A DNA stretch of 64,000 nt from contig CAWFMB010000017.1 of the NCBI GenBank assembly GCA_963816685.1, positions 1 through 64,000 of the forward strand. The letters run 5' to 3'. The translations under genes were made by a program, and so were the position numbers. The notes under the pieces were generated by a model. That model did no database searches. It was given only the letters and a program-made list of their open reading frames with translations, and was not told the DNA's origin. The stretch comes from CAVYUC01 sp963816685 (GTDB lineage: Bacteria; Bacteroidota; Bacteroidia; Bacteroidales; Prolixibacteraceae). Shown here one piece after another: positions 27,748-36,799 of the stretch (positions within the stretch are counted from its first letter, which is position 1; each line of letters opens with the position of its first letter).

Positions 27748-27758
27748 ATAGTACAAAA

Positions 27759-27803
27759 TGTTGGTGATCCGGCTCCACTGGGAAGGATTACAATGACGGT
27801 GCA
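27759..27803 (+). repeat. Dispersed repeat, copy 1 (GATCCGGCT...GGATTAC...TGACGGTG)
   Basis: TGATCCGGCT, then about ten variable bases, GGATTAC, and ATGACGGTG recur at 31646-31690 in the same orientation. The two copies bracket the block holding the orphan antitoxin and the second T9SS gene. Confidence 0.5.
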
Positions 27804-27816
27804 GATTAAGAGCAAG

Positions 27817-27863
27817 GGGGTTGCCCGGCAGCAGAGGCTGTGGGCAGCCCCTGAGCTATTTTT
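27817..27863 (+). terminator. Strong G/C hairpin followed by T run
   Basis: GGGGTTGCCC (27817-27826) pairs with GGGCAGCCCC (27842-27851), ten pairs with one U-G wobble, around a 15-base loop, and is followed by TGAGCTATTTTT. This is the best rho-independent terminator candidate for the giant gene's transcript. Confidence 0.6.
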
Positions 27864-27870
27864 ATCAAGC

Positions 27871-28095
27871 TTAACCTGGGCTCAAAATCTTATTATCTTT
27901 AGGTGTGTAAACATTCCTGACCTGGGTTGAAGATCCGGTTAGGGAGCTAAAAATCAATTGCCTTAATGAAATATAGGCGGAATGCGGTAATTTCATGGTG
28001 ATGTTGTTTTCTGAAATTACCGGGTTCGGGTAATTTTGCTTAAGTGCATATCCCCCAAAGGACAATGCTTCTGTTAGCGGTTGAAAATTGAGGTA
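27871..28095 (-). pseudogene. Remnant of a T9SS C-terminal sorting domain
   Basis: The minus-strand frame reads YALKQNYPNPV, then a short beta-strand pattern, closely matching the start of T9SS type A sorting domains (usually LxQNYPNPF). The frame continues upstream without a start codon of its own and no parent domain is recognisable. The rest of the sorting domain (the IYD and GxY strands) is missing. It looks like the debris of a lost secreted protein. Confidence 0.5.
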
Positions 28096-28191
28096 CGAAG
28101 CTATTATTAACCAGTACAGGGGCCACTTAAAAAATAAATTTTGAAATGAATATATTTACCAAGTGCCCGGAAGGTATGTGAGAGAGAACAT

Positions 28192-28479
28192 TTATTTTCC
28201 AGCCTCACTGCGTCTTAATTCTTCATTAAGTCTGTCTTTTAAGAACATTTTAATGAGTGACTGATAAGGCAAATCCCATTTCCGTGCCAACATTTTAATT
28301 TCATTGAGAACATGTTCGGGCAATCGCAGTGAAATGGTTTTTGTGGAAGGTTTCAAATTAGGGAAAACAGTTCTTTTAGCACTGTCCCAATTGATATATT
28401 CTGATGAGTCATGGGAAGCCCAAAATTCTCTTTCCTCCTTTTCAGTGTTAAAAACAGGTACTTTTTTATGCTTTTTCAT
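28192..28479 (-). CDS. CopG/BrnA-like antitoxin, orphan
   Basis: The 95-residue protein matches the CopG antitoxin family that partners BrnT-type or related RNase toxins. The N-terminal half has the FWASHDSSEY element (residues 19-28), and the C-terminal half is a ribbon-helix-helix: TISLRLPEHVLNEIKMLARK (48-67), then a second helix. It should bind an operator as a dimer and neutralise a toxin. No toxin frame is found on either side: upstream on its strand the second T9SS gene ends only 36 bp away, and downstream is a sorting-domain remnant. It is therefore a solitary antitoxin or a regulator kept after toxin loss. Confidence 0.8.
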   Translation of the reverse strand: MKKHKKVPVFNTEKEEREFWASHDSSEYINWDSAKRTVFPNLKPSTKTISLRLPEHVLNEIKMLARKWDLPYQSLIKMFLKDRLNEELRRSEAGK

Positions 28480-28515
28480 TGTAAATTTTCTTTTCTTTTT
28501 TGTTGGCGTGATTCG

Positions 28516-31182
28516 TTAGCGCAACTGAATCACAGGTAATGCGAAAGCATGATTATTATAAATGATGCGGGCTATATAAACTCCGGCAGATAATGCATTT
28601 GTAGATATTTTGCGATGATACTCGCCAGGTTCAAAATATTCATTCATTAAAATTTCTAATTGGTTTCCTTGTGTATCTAAAAGAACAACCACCACATTAC
28701 CTGGTTTGACAGTTCTGAACTGTAGTGTAGCTGTATTCTTAAAAGGATTGGGATAAATGCGAAAATTCAGGTTCTCATCGCTGATTTCATTAATCGGAGA
28801 GTTGGTATTTAAGCCATCAAGCAGGAAACTTGAAATACCTGCTGCTACTTTTTCTCCTGCATACATAGCCTGGCTGCCACCCACATATAAATGACCGTCT
28901 GAAATTTCCATTGCTGACACCAGCGGCAGGACCCCATTCCCAATGGAGTACCAATCCTTGCCATCGAAATAAGCAATGTTGTTCATTTGATTCCCGCCAA
29001 TTGAATAAAAATCTCCTGCCACAATAAATCCTTCATTAAAAGGATTAATATTCTGTACATATGAGTTTCCGGAAGAAGAATAAAAACTTTGCTCAGGTTC
29101 TTTCCATGCTTTATTATCCCATACCATCATACCCTTCGATTCTGTCGAATTGTCCGGGAATAATCTTCCTCCTATATAAATTTCATTGTTGATTTTTTTA
29201 ATGACTCTGACAACTCCGGCAATCCCGATTGCTTCATTTTCTTCAAACCCCGACCATTTATTATTTGTCAGAACAGCGACATTTTGAAAGGGTCTGCGAT
29301 CGGCAATATTAAACTGCCCGGCAACCAGGATTTGGTTTCCGGAAACTTCCAGGTGATTTACAATTCCGGGGAATCCATCATAATATTCAATCCCGTTTCC
29401 AAGTGTTTCCCACAGGTTTGTGACAAGGTTAAAACGTGCGATTGAATTGGCAGGAAGTTCGTAATTTTCAGCATCACCCACCATAGAGAAATAACCACCT
29501 GCATAGAGATAATTGCCCACTTTGGCAAGAGCATTTACATACGCTCCGGGAACACCACCTACACCAATACCGGCAGAATGCCATTCAGTACCATCCCACC
29601 ATGCGATATGATAGGCTTCATGAGTGCCTGCACTTCCGAAATGACCACCCACAAAAAGTGAATCACCCTGGGTAATCATTGAATAGATTTCGCCCCTGAT
29701 GCCATTTTCATAATCTGTTCCAACAGGTTCCCAACCAAAATCAGTTAATTTTGCTACATTTCGGGCATATACGTTCCCTGCAACAGAAAATGCGCCACCT
29801 GCATAAAGTCCGTTATTGCCCTTTACAATTGCATTAACATAACCATCGTAAATGCCCCTGTTCATGCTTCCGTCATCCAGTTTTATCCAGGTTTTTGAAA
29901 CAACATCCCATGCAGCCACATAAACCAAAAAGTATTCACCTGCACGTGTAAAAGTACCATTAAGGAATAACTTTCCATTAAGAAATTCCATCTCTTGTAC
30001 ATGGGCAGATATCAGTTCATTTGATGCTACGCCGAGACCACTTATCAGTTCCCAATTCCCATTTTCCCATAGGGCAAAAGGGGTAGTTGCTCCTGTTTGT
30101 TCATCCCGGAAACTTCCGGCTGCATAAACTGTGTTGCCATGTATTTTTATCCTGTTTACATGGGCATCTATTCCCGGTGGCGCTTCCAGTGATTCCCAGG
30201 AGGAGCCATCCCATTTCCCGATTCCACTGACAGATGGTGCTTCATGTGCAGGATAATAACCAACTGCATAAAGGTTTCCTTCCAAATCGATGTCCATATC
30301 TAAAATATATCCTGCGGGATCACCCAATTTACTCCAGTTCGTACCATCCCAAAGAGCAATATTCTTTAAAGGTTTTCCACCTGCAGATGGGAATATTCCC
30401 CCGACAAAAATGCTGTCTCCCCTGGCTGCAAAGGCCAGTGCATGAACAGGATCTGAAATGGTGGTTCCCATGAGTCCTCCCTCCGGCGATTCCCAGGTTT
30501 CCGTTTCCATATTCCAGATCGCAACTCCATTTGCAGGTTGATCACCGGCAAAATTGAATAATCCACCCACATAGATTTTATTTTTGTGAGCAAACAGTTC
30601 ATAAACATAACCCCGGGTTATTGTGGTATCATTATCAACTATGATATATCTTCTTACTCCATTATTCTCTCCAGCGCCAAGGGTGTTCCATTTTATTCCA
30701 TCCCAGTATGCTATTCCGTTTGCATCCTGACTTCCTGCAACAGGAAACTGACCTCCAATGAAAAGTTTTCCTCCGGCATATGCAACGGCTTCAACCGAAG
30801 GCACATCTCCCGGGAACTTACCTTTGACTCCATTTTCGGTGCCTTCCCCAACAGAAGACCAATTCTGTCCATCCCACTTTACTATACTACGGGCATGCAC
30901 AGCACCTGCAACATTAAACCTTCCACCGAAATATATGTTTGTCCCATCGGTCGTACTGGATAACACATCACCCATAATACCTGGAACAGTAAAATCATCA
31001 CTCCAGGCGCCATTACCTGCAAAGCTCTTTTTTAGATGACCGTCACCATGGATACGCAATGATTCTTGCACATCTGCATCTGCTATTTCTTTTTTGAAAT
31101 TTTCATCAAAATAGTAAACCGGCGACTGTGCAATGGCATATTCGGCCAGGCATATCACTACAAGGATTAGTAGATTTTTCAT
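28516..31182 (-). CDS. T9SS-secreted protein of propeller-like repeats
   Basis: I choose the ATG at 31182, which begins a clean signal peptide (MKNLLILVV...YAIAQ, 19 residues), over the upstream in-frame codon at 31224. The 888-residue protein consists of about 14 repeats of 50-60 residues with the pattern YxGGxFxxAGxxxAxxIAxWDGxxWxxLG, typical of beta-propeller or Delta-60/Kelch-like proteins, and ends with a T9SS type A sorting domain (IYPNPF to the C-terminus). It is likely exported by T9SS and bound to the cell surface. The repeats are diverged at DNA level, unlike those of the giant gene. Ligand or partner is unknown. Confidence 0.85.
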   Translation of the reverse strand: MKNLLILVVICLAEYAIAQSPVYYFDENFKKEIADADVQESLRIHGDGHLKKSFAGNGAWSDDFTVPGIMGDVLSSTTDGTNIYFGGRFNVAGAVHARSIVKWDGQNWSSVGEGTENGVKGKFPGDVPSVEAVAYAGGKLFIGGQFPVAGSQDANGIAYWDGIKWNTLGAGENNGVRRYIIVDNDTTITRGYVYELFAHKNKIYVGGLFNFAGDQPANGVAIWNMETETWESPEGGLMGTTISDPVHALAFAARGDSIFVGGIFPSAGGKPLKNIALWDGTNWSKLGDPAGYILDMDIDLEGNLYAVGYYPAHEAPSVSGIGKWDGSSWESLEAPPGIDAHVNRIKIHGNTVYAAGSFRDEQTGATTPFALWENGNWELISGLGVASNELISAHVQEMEFLNGKLFLNGTFTRAGEYFLVYVAAWDVVSKTWIKLDDGSMNRGIYDGYVNAIVKGNNGLYAGGAFSVAGNVYARNVAKLTDFGWEPVGTDYENGIRGEIYSMITQGDSLFVGGHFGSAGTHEAYHIAWWDGTEWHSAGIGVGGVPGAYVNALAKVGNYLYAGGYFSMVGDAENYELPANSIARFNLVTNLWETLGNGIEYYDGFPGIVNHLEVSGNQILVAGQFNIADRRPFQNVAVLTNNKWSGFEENEAIGIAGVVRVIKKINNEIYIGGRLFPDNSTESKGMMVWDNKAWKEPEQSFYSSSGNSYVQNINPFNEGFIVAGDFYSIGGNQMNNIAYFDGKDWYSIGNGVLPLVSAMEISDGHLYVGGSQAMYAGEKVAAGISSFLLDGLNTNSPINEISDENLNFRIYPNPFKNTATLQFRTVKPGNVVVVLLDTQGNQLEILMNEYFEPGEYHRKISTNALSAGVYIARIIYNNHAFALPVIQLR

Positions 31183-31224
31183 TTTTTTAAGATAATAATT
31201 CACAATTGAAATTAATTGCTTCAA

Positions 31225-31645
31225 ATTTTCTGGAAGGTTACCGAAACCGGTGAGAATCCGGAACGATTTGACTTATATAAAACAAAGTGAAAAAGAAAAA
31301 GTTTGTTGCACATAAAAATTAATAACCTGCTGTGTGTCAACCATAAACGAAGGTTTGAGAATAAAGAAATTAAGCAGATTATAAGAATTAAAACATAGAT
31401 CTTTCTTTCATAGATAACCAGCATGTTTCAAATACGACCTCCGCTGGAATCAATGTGAACTGGAAATTGTCTCTTTATATGATTCACTTTTCATTGACCT
31501 TGTACCCCCGAATTTTAACATCTGCGGAAAAATTGTAATAAATTTGTTAACCCGGGACTTATATAGTGGAAAAGCGATATACAATAACAGGGAATAATTC
31601 AGGTCTGTAATTTGGGGATACCATTGACAGACTTAATTATTTGAA
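31225..31645. other. Intergenic region upstream of the propeller-like T9SS gene
   Basis: No credible gene is seen here. The short frames on both strands have no family features. The promoter of the minus-strand T9SS gene should lie in this stretch, but no convincing TAnnTTTG box with a partner was found. Confidence 0.4.
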
Positions 31646-31690
31646 AGTATTGCTGATCCGGCTTAAAAACCGGATTACGATGACGGTGTC
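31646..31690 (+). repeat. Dispersed repeat, copy 2
   Basis: This is the partner of 27759-27803: TGCTGATCCGGCTT, then GGATTACGATGACGGTG. Both copies are followed by a G/C-rich foldback-like stretch. They are 3.9 kb apart in direct orientation. Confidence 0.5.
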
Positions 31691-31802
31691 TTAATTGAGG
31701 AAAGGAGAGGTTCCGGAAGCACAGGTTACCGGCACCATCTCCTGTTCCTTCTTATTGCAATTCCCTCCTTATCTTTTCGGCAATAATCAGACAGACTTTA
31801 AA

Positions 31803-31955
31803 TTACACTCCCTTTACACTCCCCGTATCAACGTCATATCAGCGTCGTATTAACGTCGTATCAAACTCATATCAAATTCGGACTAAATTCGGATTAAATT
31901 CGCGAATTCGCGAATTTAGTCCGAATTTAGTCCGAATATAGTACGAATTTAATAC
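31803..31955. repeat. 11-bp phased repeat array with a 62-bp palindrome
   Basis: Nine head-to-tail 11-mers run from 31803 to 31901 (TTACACTCCCT, TTACACTCCCC, GTATCAACGTC, ATATCAGCGTC, GTATTAACGTC, GTATCAAACTC, ATATCAAATTC, GGACTAAATTC, GGATTAAATTC). After GCGAATTCGC come four inverted 11-mers (GAATTTAGTCC twice, GAATATAGTAC, GAATTTAATAC) to 31955. The sequence 31876-31937 is a near-perfect 62-bp palindrome centred on GAATTC at 31904-31909, with one mismatched pair. Confidence 0.85.
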
Positions 31956-32358
31956 GGAGCAATACCCTCTCATTTATAGCCAGTGTGTTGCGCTGAATAC
32001 TTCCACTTCCCTACCCGATCGGTCGGTAATCACAGCGATCGAAGCGGCTAATCCTGGTTCCTCTTTGGGAAACCATGTATTCGGGTAAGATGATTATCCC
32101 GCAACCGAAACTGAACATCAGCAAACTTTTTGATTTGCAGGTATGCAAAAACATCCTGTTCAAAACCGGACATTTAGAATGAATCCTGAAAAAGAAAAAT
32201 GATAAAATTGAAAAGCAGATATTTTAATCAATAAATCTTTACTACACAATAAGGATTTGGATTGAAACCACCCCTGTATATAAAAGTTGTGACTGTAGTT
32301 CCCTTTTGAAGAAACCGTTTTTCCACCTTAACAATTTACGTTGATTTGAAATGAATTG
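31956..32358. other. Intergenic stretch, possible coding debris
   Basis: The only frame worth noting is a 35-codon one at 32075-32182 (MYSGKMIIPQPKLN...), which I cannot assign. An overlapping frame just upstream (ITAIEAANPGSSLG) also reads like coding sequence. Together they may be a decayed gene, but nothing is recognisable. Confidence 0.3.
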
Positions 32359-33549
32359 CTACCTGACAATCCATTCTTCCGGATTGAGTTTTTGATTTTC
32401 GCGCCAAATCTGAAACTTTAATATCGATTTGTTTCCCTCCTCGAAATCGGTATAAACTGTTCCGATATTTTGCTTTGTTGAAACATTATCACCTTTTTTT
32501 ACAGTTACTTCACGCAGATTGGAATAAACAGTCAGGTATATTCCATGCCTGATGATTACTGCCGAATTGCCGCCGCTGATTCCGAAAACACGGCTCACCT
32601 CGCCGTTAAAAATTGAACGCACTTTCGCTCCTGATTCTGTTGAAATACTGATTCCATTGTTTCGAACCTGCACATTTGTAAGAACCGGATGTTGATGAAT
32701 GCCAAAATGCTCGGTGATAATACCTCTTTCGATAGGCCATGGCAGCCGCTTTTTATTTTGTTCGAAATTATTGCCGATTAATTTTTGTTCAGGTGTTAAT
32801 GCAAACTCAGGTGCTCCTGCTTTCCTGTTTTTACTGGCTTCTTCTTCAATAATCCGTTGGATTTCGCGTTCGAGTTGTTGCTCAATTTTATGCTGATCGG
32901 CCAATTTTTGCCTCAGGCTGCGCCGCTGTTTTTGTAACTTTTGTATTTCGGAATTTTGAAGGTTTTTTTCCTGGTCAATTTTTTTGGCTTCCGCCCTTGT
33001 TTCATCAATTAACTGTTGTTTTACCTGCTGAAATTTTTTGAGTTTTTCGATCTTATCCTTTAATAAATCCTGAATCATATCAATGGTTTCGGCCTGTTTT
33101 TGGCGAAATGTAGTATATTGCTTCATGTACAAAAACCGGCGGTAGGCCTGGTTAAAATTTTCGGCTGAAAGAAGAAAAAGAATGTTATCATTTAAACTTT
33201 TATTCCGGTAGGCAAACCGGATTAATTCAGCATATTCTTTTTTTAGCTGCTCCACATCGTTTTTAAGCGATTTGACAACATAAATATTGTTGTCGATAAA
33301 TTCCTGGTATACATTAATTTCCTGTTTGATACTTGTAATTAACGAATTGCGCTGCAGCAGCCGGCTGTTTAACAACTGCAACCGGTTTACAGAGGTTTTT
33401 TCATTTTGCTGAACTTCATTCAGCAACCGGTTTGTATATTCAATTTCTTTTGCAGCGTTTTGTTTTTTCTGCCGCAATTCGTCAATCGATTGCCCAAAAC
33501 AAAACGCGTTAACAATTAAAAATATGCCTGTCAAAAACAGAAATCTCAT
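32359..33549 (-). CDS. EnvC/M23-family murein hydrolase activator
   Basis: The 396-residue protein has a signal peptide (1-19, CFGQ), a long coiled coil (about 20-245) and a C-terminal LytM/M23 domain (about 270-396). The zinc site is lost: the usual HxGxD is N297-N-G-I-S301, and the usual HxH is I376-L-K378. This is the pattern of EnvC-type activators, which switch on periplasmic amidases at the division septum instead of cutting peptidoglycan themselves. It is the last gene of a minus-strand run with the TPR lipoprotein and DUF4292 lipoprotein, separated from the latter by 41 bp. EnvC-like assignment is confident; the amidase partner is not in the window. Confidence 0.88.
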   Translation of the reverse strand: MRFLFLTGIFLIVNAFCFGQSIDELRQKKQNAAKEIEYTNRLLNEVQQNEKTSVNRLQLLNSRLLQRNSLITSIKQEINVYQEFIDNNIYVVKSLKNDVEQLKKEYAELIRFAYRNKSLNDNILFLLSAENFNQAYRRFLYMKQYTTFRQKQAETIDMIQDLLKDKIEKLKKFQQVKQQLIDETRAEAKKIDQEKNLQNSEIQKLQKQRRSLRQKLADQHKIEQQLEREIQRIIEEEASKNRKAGAPEFALTPEQKLIGNNFEQNKKRLPWPIERGIITEHFGIHQHPVLTNVQVRNNGISISTESGAKVRSIFNGEVSRVFGISGGNSAVIIRHGIYLTVYSNLREVTVKKGDNVSTKQNIGTVYTDFEEGNKSILKFQIWRENQKLNPEEWIVR

Positions 33550-33590
33550 TCCAAAGTTTTTAATTGTTTATGGTGAATTATCAACCGGTG

Positions 33591-34481
33591 CTAATTTACA
33601 CGGATTTGATCATATTTTTCAGGGATATTCAAACTAAAAGAGTTTATTTTTTCTGTTGAAAATCCATTCATCTTTAGTTTAATGGATACAGTATTTCCGG
33701 GAGAAACAAAATTCATTTCAATGGAACCCGGATATTCAGTATCTTTTACTTTCTCAAAATCACCAAAATCCATTTCCATGAAACGATCATTCGTTTTATC
33801 GTTGATAAGAAGCCGTGTTAAAGCAAAATTTGACGGCTCAAAAAACATTTTTTGCAGGATAAGTGCATCATCGTCCAGCCGGTTTAATCTGCGCCTGATT
33901 TTATTGTTCTTTCCCTTCACCTCCATTTTCTCTAATTTATGTTCATTTTCTGATTGCAAAACATACCTTCCGTTTTCAGTAAATGATTCAAACGTTCTGA
34001 AATCTTTATTTCGGGGATCATTCCTGTACGAAAAAGCATTATTTGAAATGATTGCCTGAATGGTTTCAAAATCGAGGTCGATATTTAAAATGTTGCTTAG
34101 ATAGGAATAATCATCTACGAAATAGTTTTGTTCAAGATAGTTCACGTATTTAACGCTGTCGGGAGTTAACAAAACACGCCCCACCGGAATACTGAGTTTA
34201 CTGATTGAAACAAGAATCATTTTATCTTTTTCGGCCTTCAGGTTTACCTTAAATGTAGTGCGTGAATTGCCGTCGGAATACTGGCAGTTGATTCGTTTTA
34301 CTGCAAAATATTTATAATCGAACGCATTTTTTTCCACCATTTTCAACAGTTTTGCCGTGCTTACCGATTTCAATTCCCCAGTTGGCAATTCGCGGGTTGT
34401 TTTACATGATGAAAACCACAAAGCAATAAAAAAAACAAGGGCCACCCGAAAGGGCAGCCTTTTTAAATATTTAGCATTCAT
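33591..34481 (-). CDS. DUF4292 family lipoprotein
   Basis: The 296-residue protein starts with a lipoprotein signal (hydrophobic segment 10-24, lipobox ending at Cys26 in WFSSC). The remainder follows the DUF4292 family, which is restricted to Bacteroidota and resembles LolA/LolB-type lipid-binding beta-barrels (for example the VNLKAEKDKMILVSIS and KLSIPVGRVLLTPDSV segments). Its ATG directly abuts the stop codon of the TPR lipoprotein gene, so translation is probably coupled. The conserved order TPR protein, DUF4292, EnvC-like activator points to an envelope-maintenance role. Exact function is unknown. Confidence 0.85.
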   Translation of the reverse strand: MNAKYLKRLPFRVALVFFIALWFSSCKTTRELPTGELKSVSTAKLLKMVEKNAFDYKYFAVKRINCQYSDGNSRTTFKVNLKAEKDKMILVSISKLSIPVGRVLLTPDSVKYVNYLEQNYFVDDYSYLSNILNIDLDFETIQAIISNNAFSYRNDPRNKDFRTFESFTENGRYVLQSENEHKLEKMEVKGKNNKIRRRLNRLDDDALILQKMFFEPSNFALTRLLINDKTNDRFMEMDFGDFEKVKDTEYPGSIEMNFVSPGNTVSIKLKMNGFSTEKINSFSLNIPEKYDQIRVN

Positions 34482-36245
34482 TTATTCTTCGATATATTTT
34501 TGTTCCCTGATTTTAGAATCCAGAACATTGGAAGACCCTCCATTTTCTTTGGCTTTCTCCCAGTACTTAACAGCATCATTCACTTTATGAAGCTTGTACA
34601 AAATGTCGCCATAATGTTCAAGCAATGTTGCGTTTGTGTTGCCACCGTTATTCAGCGCCGATTCCATGTAAAACTTAGCAAGTGTAAAATCTCCCTTCCG
34701 GAATAAAACCCAGGCATGTGTATCCAGGTATGTTGGATTATCGGGAAACCTCTCGATTACTTTTCCGCTCATTCGTTCTGCCTTATCCAGATTTTTACCA
34801 AACAGCGACAAGTAATACGCGTAATTATTCAGGGCGATAATATTTTCTTTATCCAGATCTACAGATTTATCGAACAATTTAAATGCTTCTTCAATTTTAT
34901 TTTGCTTGTATAAGGCTTCACCCTGCAGCATTAGAAACTGGCCTTGCAACTGTGGATTATCAACAACAAAATCAAGTCCTTCGTCTGAAATTGAAATGGT
35001 TTCATCGTATTTTTCCAACTGAACACATGCAACAGCATTTAATAAGTATCCCTGTGGCTGGTTCGGAAAAAGTTCTATTGCCTCCTGACTGTGATCGTAC
35101 AATTTTTGCCAGTCCTGTAAATCATTGTCAATAAACATAACCCTTTCCCAAATCATGTAATCATTTTTCTCGATTTCAAGTGATTTTAACAGCTGGGCAC
35201 GGGCTTCCTCCAGATTTCCCTTTTTAAGCAAACTTTCGGCATAAACAGTATGAACAAGAAATTCATCGGGATATTGTTTCAGCAAAATCTGAATTAAAGT
35301 ATCTTCCTTTTCAACACCTATTTTCGATTGTTCGGCATTATCAGTCAGCATCATATAAAGCTGAAGTTTTGTCTGAATATCCACTTTATCGCTTCTGAAA
35401 CCTTCTTTTGTTTCTTCGAATGATTTTTCTTCGTTCCCGTTTTGAAGGTAATAGTTGGCAAGGGAAAAATGTACGAATCCGTTTTCAGGATCGAGTTCCT
35501 GAATTTTGTGATAATATTTTATCGCATTTACCGAATCCCCCTGGTTTTGATACAAATCGGCCAGCAAACCATAATATTTTGGTTCGTCGGGATTCATTTC
35601 AATCAGTTTTTCAATTTCTTCAAAAGCTTTACCTGCTTTGCCTTCATCAAGATAAAGTTGCTGCTTTGCCACAGAAATTTGCTCGTTTACACCAACTTTT
35701 TGTTCCAGTTTGTTGTAAACTTTAATTGCCTCTTCTGTTTTTTTTGCATTCGATAACAATATTGCTTTTGTATAAAGGTATTCAAGGTTTTCAGGTTCTT
35801 TTTCAAGCAACTTGTCGTAAAGATCAGCGGCTTCAGTTAATTTCCGCATTTGCTGATATGTCTGAGCCAGCAGCAGTTTGTACCATTTATTGTCCGGATT
35901 AATTGAAATGGCTTTTTCGAGCAGCAACGATGCACTTGTGTAATCGTTATTGGCTGCATGAATTGTTGCCAGTTCGTACATTGCCGCGGAGGAATTCGGG
36001 TCAATTTCAAGACAACTTGATAAAAGCTGAATTGCCTTTTGCGGATTCCCAAACATTTTTTGTTTTAAAGCCTCAACAAACAAAAATTCAAATTCTTGTT
36101 GTTTCTGTCCGGCAAGTTGAGTTTCCTGCGGACTTGTTTTTAACTCCTCCCCTGTTTTTTCCTGTGCAACATTTTTCACACCTGAGCAGGAAAGAAAAAC
36201 TGCCAGTAAAAAAATCACTCCCAATTTTCTGATTATATTATCCAT
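34482..36245 (-). CDS. TPR-repeat lipoprotein
   Basis: The ATG at 36245 is chosen because it begins a lipoprotein signal (MDNIIRKLGVIFLLAVFLSC, lipobox Cys20); the longer frame to 36326 adds an unrelated stretch that overlaps dut. The 587-residue protein is almost wholly tetratricopeptide repeats, at least 12, with phrases such as NPDNKWYKLLLAQTYQQM. TPR arrays act as protein-docking scaffolds, here presumably on the periplasmic side of the outer membrane. It follows dut by 8 bp and abuts the DUF4292 gene, so the set is likely one operon. The partner protein is unknown. Confidence 0.85.
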   Translation of the reverse strand: MDNIIRKLGVIFLLAVFLSCSGVKNVAQEKTGEELKTSPQETQLAGQKQQEFEFLFVEALKQKMFGNPQKAIQLLSSCLEIDPNSSAAMYELATIHAANNDYTSASLLLEKAISINPDNKWYKLLLAQTYQQMRKLTEAADLYDKLLEKEPENLEYLYTKAILLSNAKKTEEAIKVYNKLEQKVGVNEQISVAKQQLYLDEGKAGKAFEEIEKLIEMNPDEPKYYGLLADLYQNQGDSVNAIKYYHKIQELDPENGFVHFSLANYYLQNGNEEKSFEETKEGFRSDKVDIQTKLQLYMMLTDNAEQSKIGVEKEDTLIQILLKQYPDEFLVHTVYAESLLKKGNLEEARAQLLKSLEIEKNDYMIWERVMFIDNDLQDWQKLYDHSQEAIELFPNQPQGYLLNAVACVQLEKYDETISISDEGLDFVVDNPQLQGQFLMLQGEALYKQNKIEEAFKLFDKSVDLDKENIIALNNYAYYLSLFGKNLDKAERMSGKVIERFPDNPTYLDTHAWVLFRKGDFTLAKFYMESALNNGGNTNATLLEHYGDILYKLHKVNDAVKYWEKAKENGGSSNVLDSKIREQKYIEE

Positions 36246-36253
36246 TTTAATTT

Positions 36254-36688
36254 TTACTTTTCCCCGGTGTGGCCAAAACCGCCAGCACCTCTCAGGGTTT
36301 CCAACAACTCCTCCACCAAATTCCATTCCACTGTTTCATGCGAAGCTATCACCATTTGACAAATACGCTCACCATTGTTAATAACAAACTTTTCCTTCGA
36401 AAGATTAATCAGTATAATTCCAATTTCACCCCGGTAATCTGCGTCGATTGTTCCAGGTGAATTTAAAACTGTAATTCCCTTTTTCAACGCCATACCACTT
36501 CTTGGTCTGATTTGTGCTTCATAACCTTTCGGAAGTTCGATATACAATCCTGTCGGAATTAATTTTCTATCCAGCGGTTGCAATTCAACCGGTGCATCCA
36601 GACTTGCTCTTAAGTCCATTCCGGCCGATAATTCTGTACTGTAGGTTGGCAGAGGATTATCAGATTTATTAACTATTTTAATTTGCAT
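36254..36688 (-). CDS. dut: dUTP diphosphatase (dUTPase)
   Basis: The 144-residue protein shows all five motifs of the trimeric dUTPase family: AGMDLRA (motif 1), RPRSGMA (2), NSPGTIDADYRGEI (3, with the catalytic aspartate), GERICQMVI (4) and RGAGGFGHTG (5). It converts dUTP to dUMP and pyrophosphate, keeping uracil out of DNA and supplying thymidylate synthesis. It is full length. It begins the minus-strand gene run with the TPR lipoprotein, 8 bp downstream. Confidence 0.97.
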   Translation of the reverse strand: MQIKIVNKSDNPLPTYSTELSAGMDLRASLDAPVELQPLDRKLIPTGLYIELPKGYEAQIRPRSGMALKKGITVLNSPGTIDADYRGEIGIILINLSKEKFVINNGERICQMVIASHETVEWNLVEELLETLRGAGGFGHTGEK

Positions 36689-36799
36689 TTATTACACTTT
36701 TAAAAAAAGAATCGCTAAGATATGGAATTAAAAAGAGACTTCATGCAGCATTAACATTATTTAATGAATATTTCAATCGATTAATTACCTGTTAATCAA

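Noticed and set aside
28480..28800. Possible toxin partner of the CopG-type antitoxin
   Set aside because: The minus-strand frame here is the C-terminus of the T9SS protein with an intact sorting domain; no BrnT-like frame was found.
31221..31424. Small hydrophobic minus-strand frame
   Set aside because: AT-rich intergenic DNA gives hydrophobic frames by chance; no ribosome site or family likeness.
32075..32182. 35-codon frame as a small gene
   Set aside because: No ribosome site, no family likeness, and possible coding debris extends in another frame.
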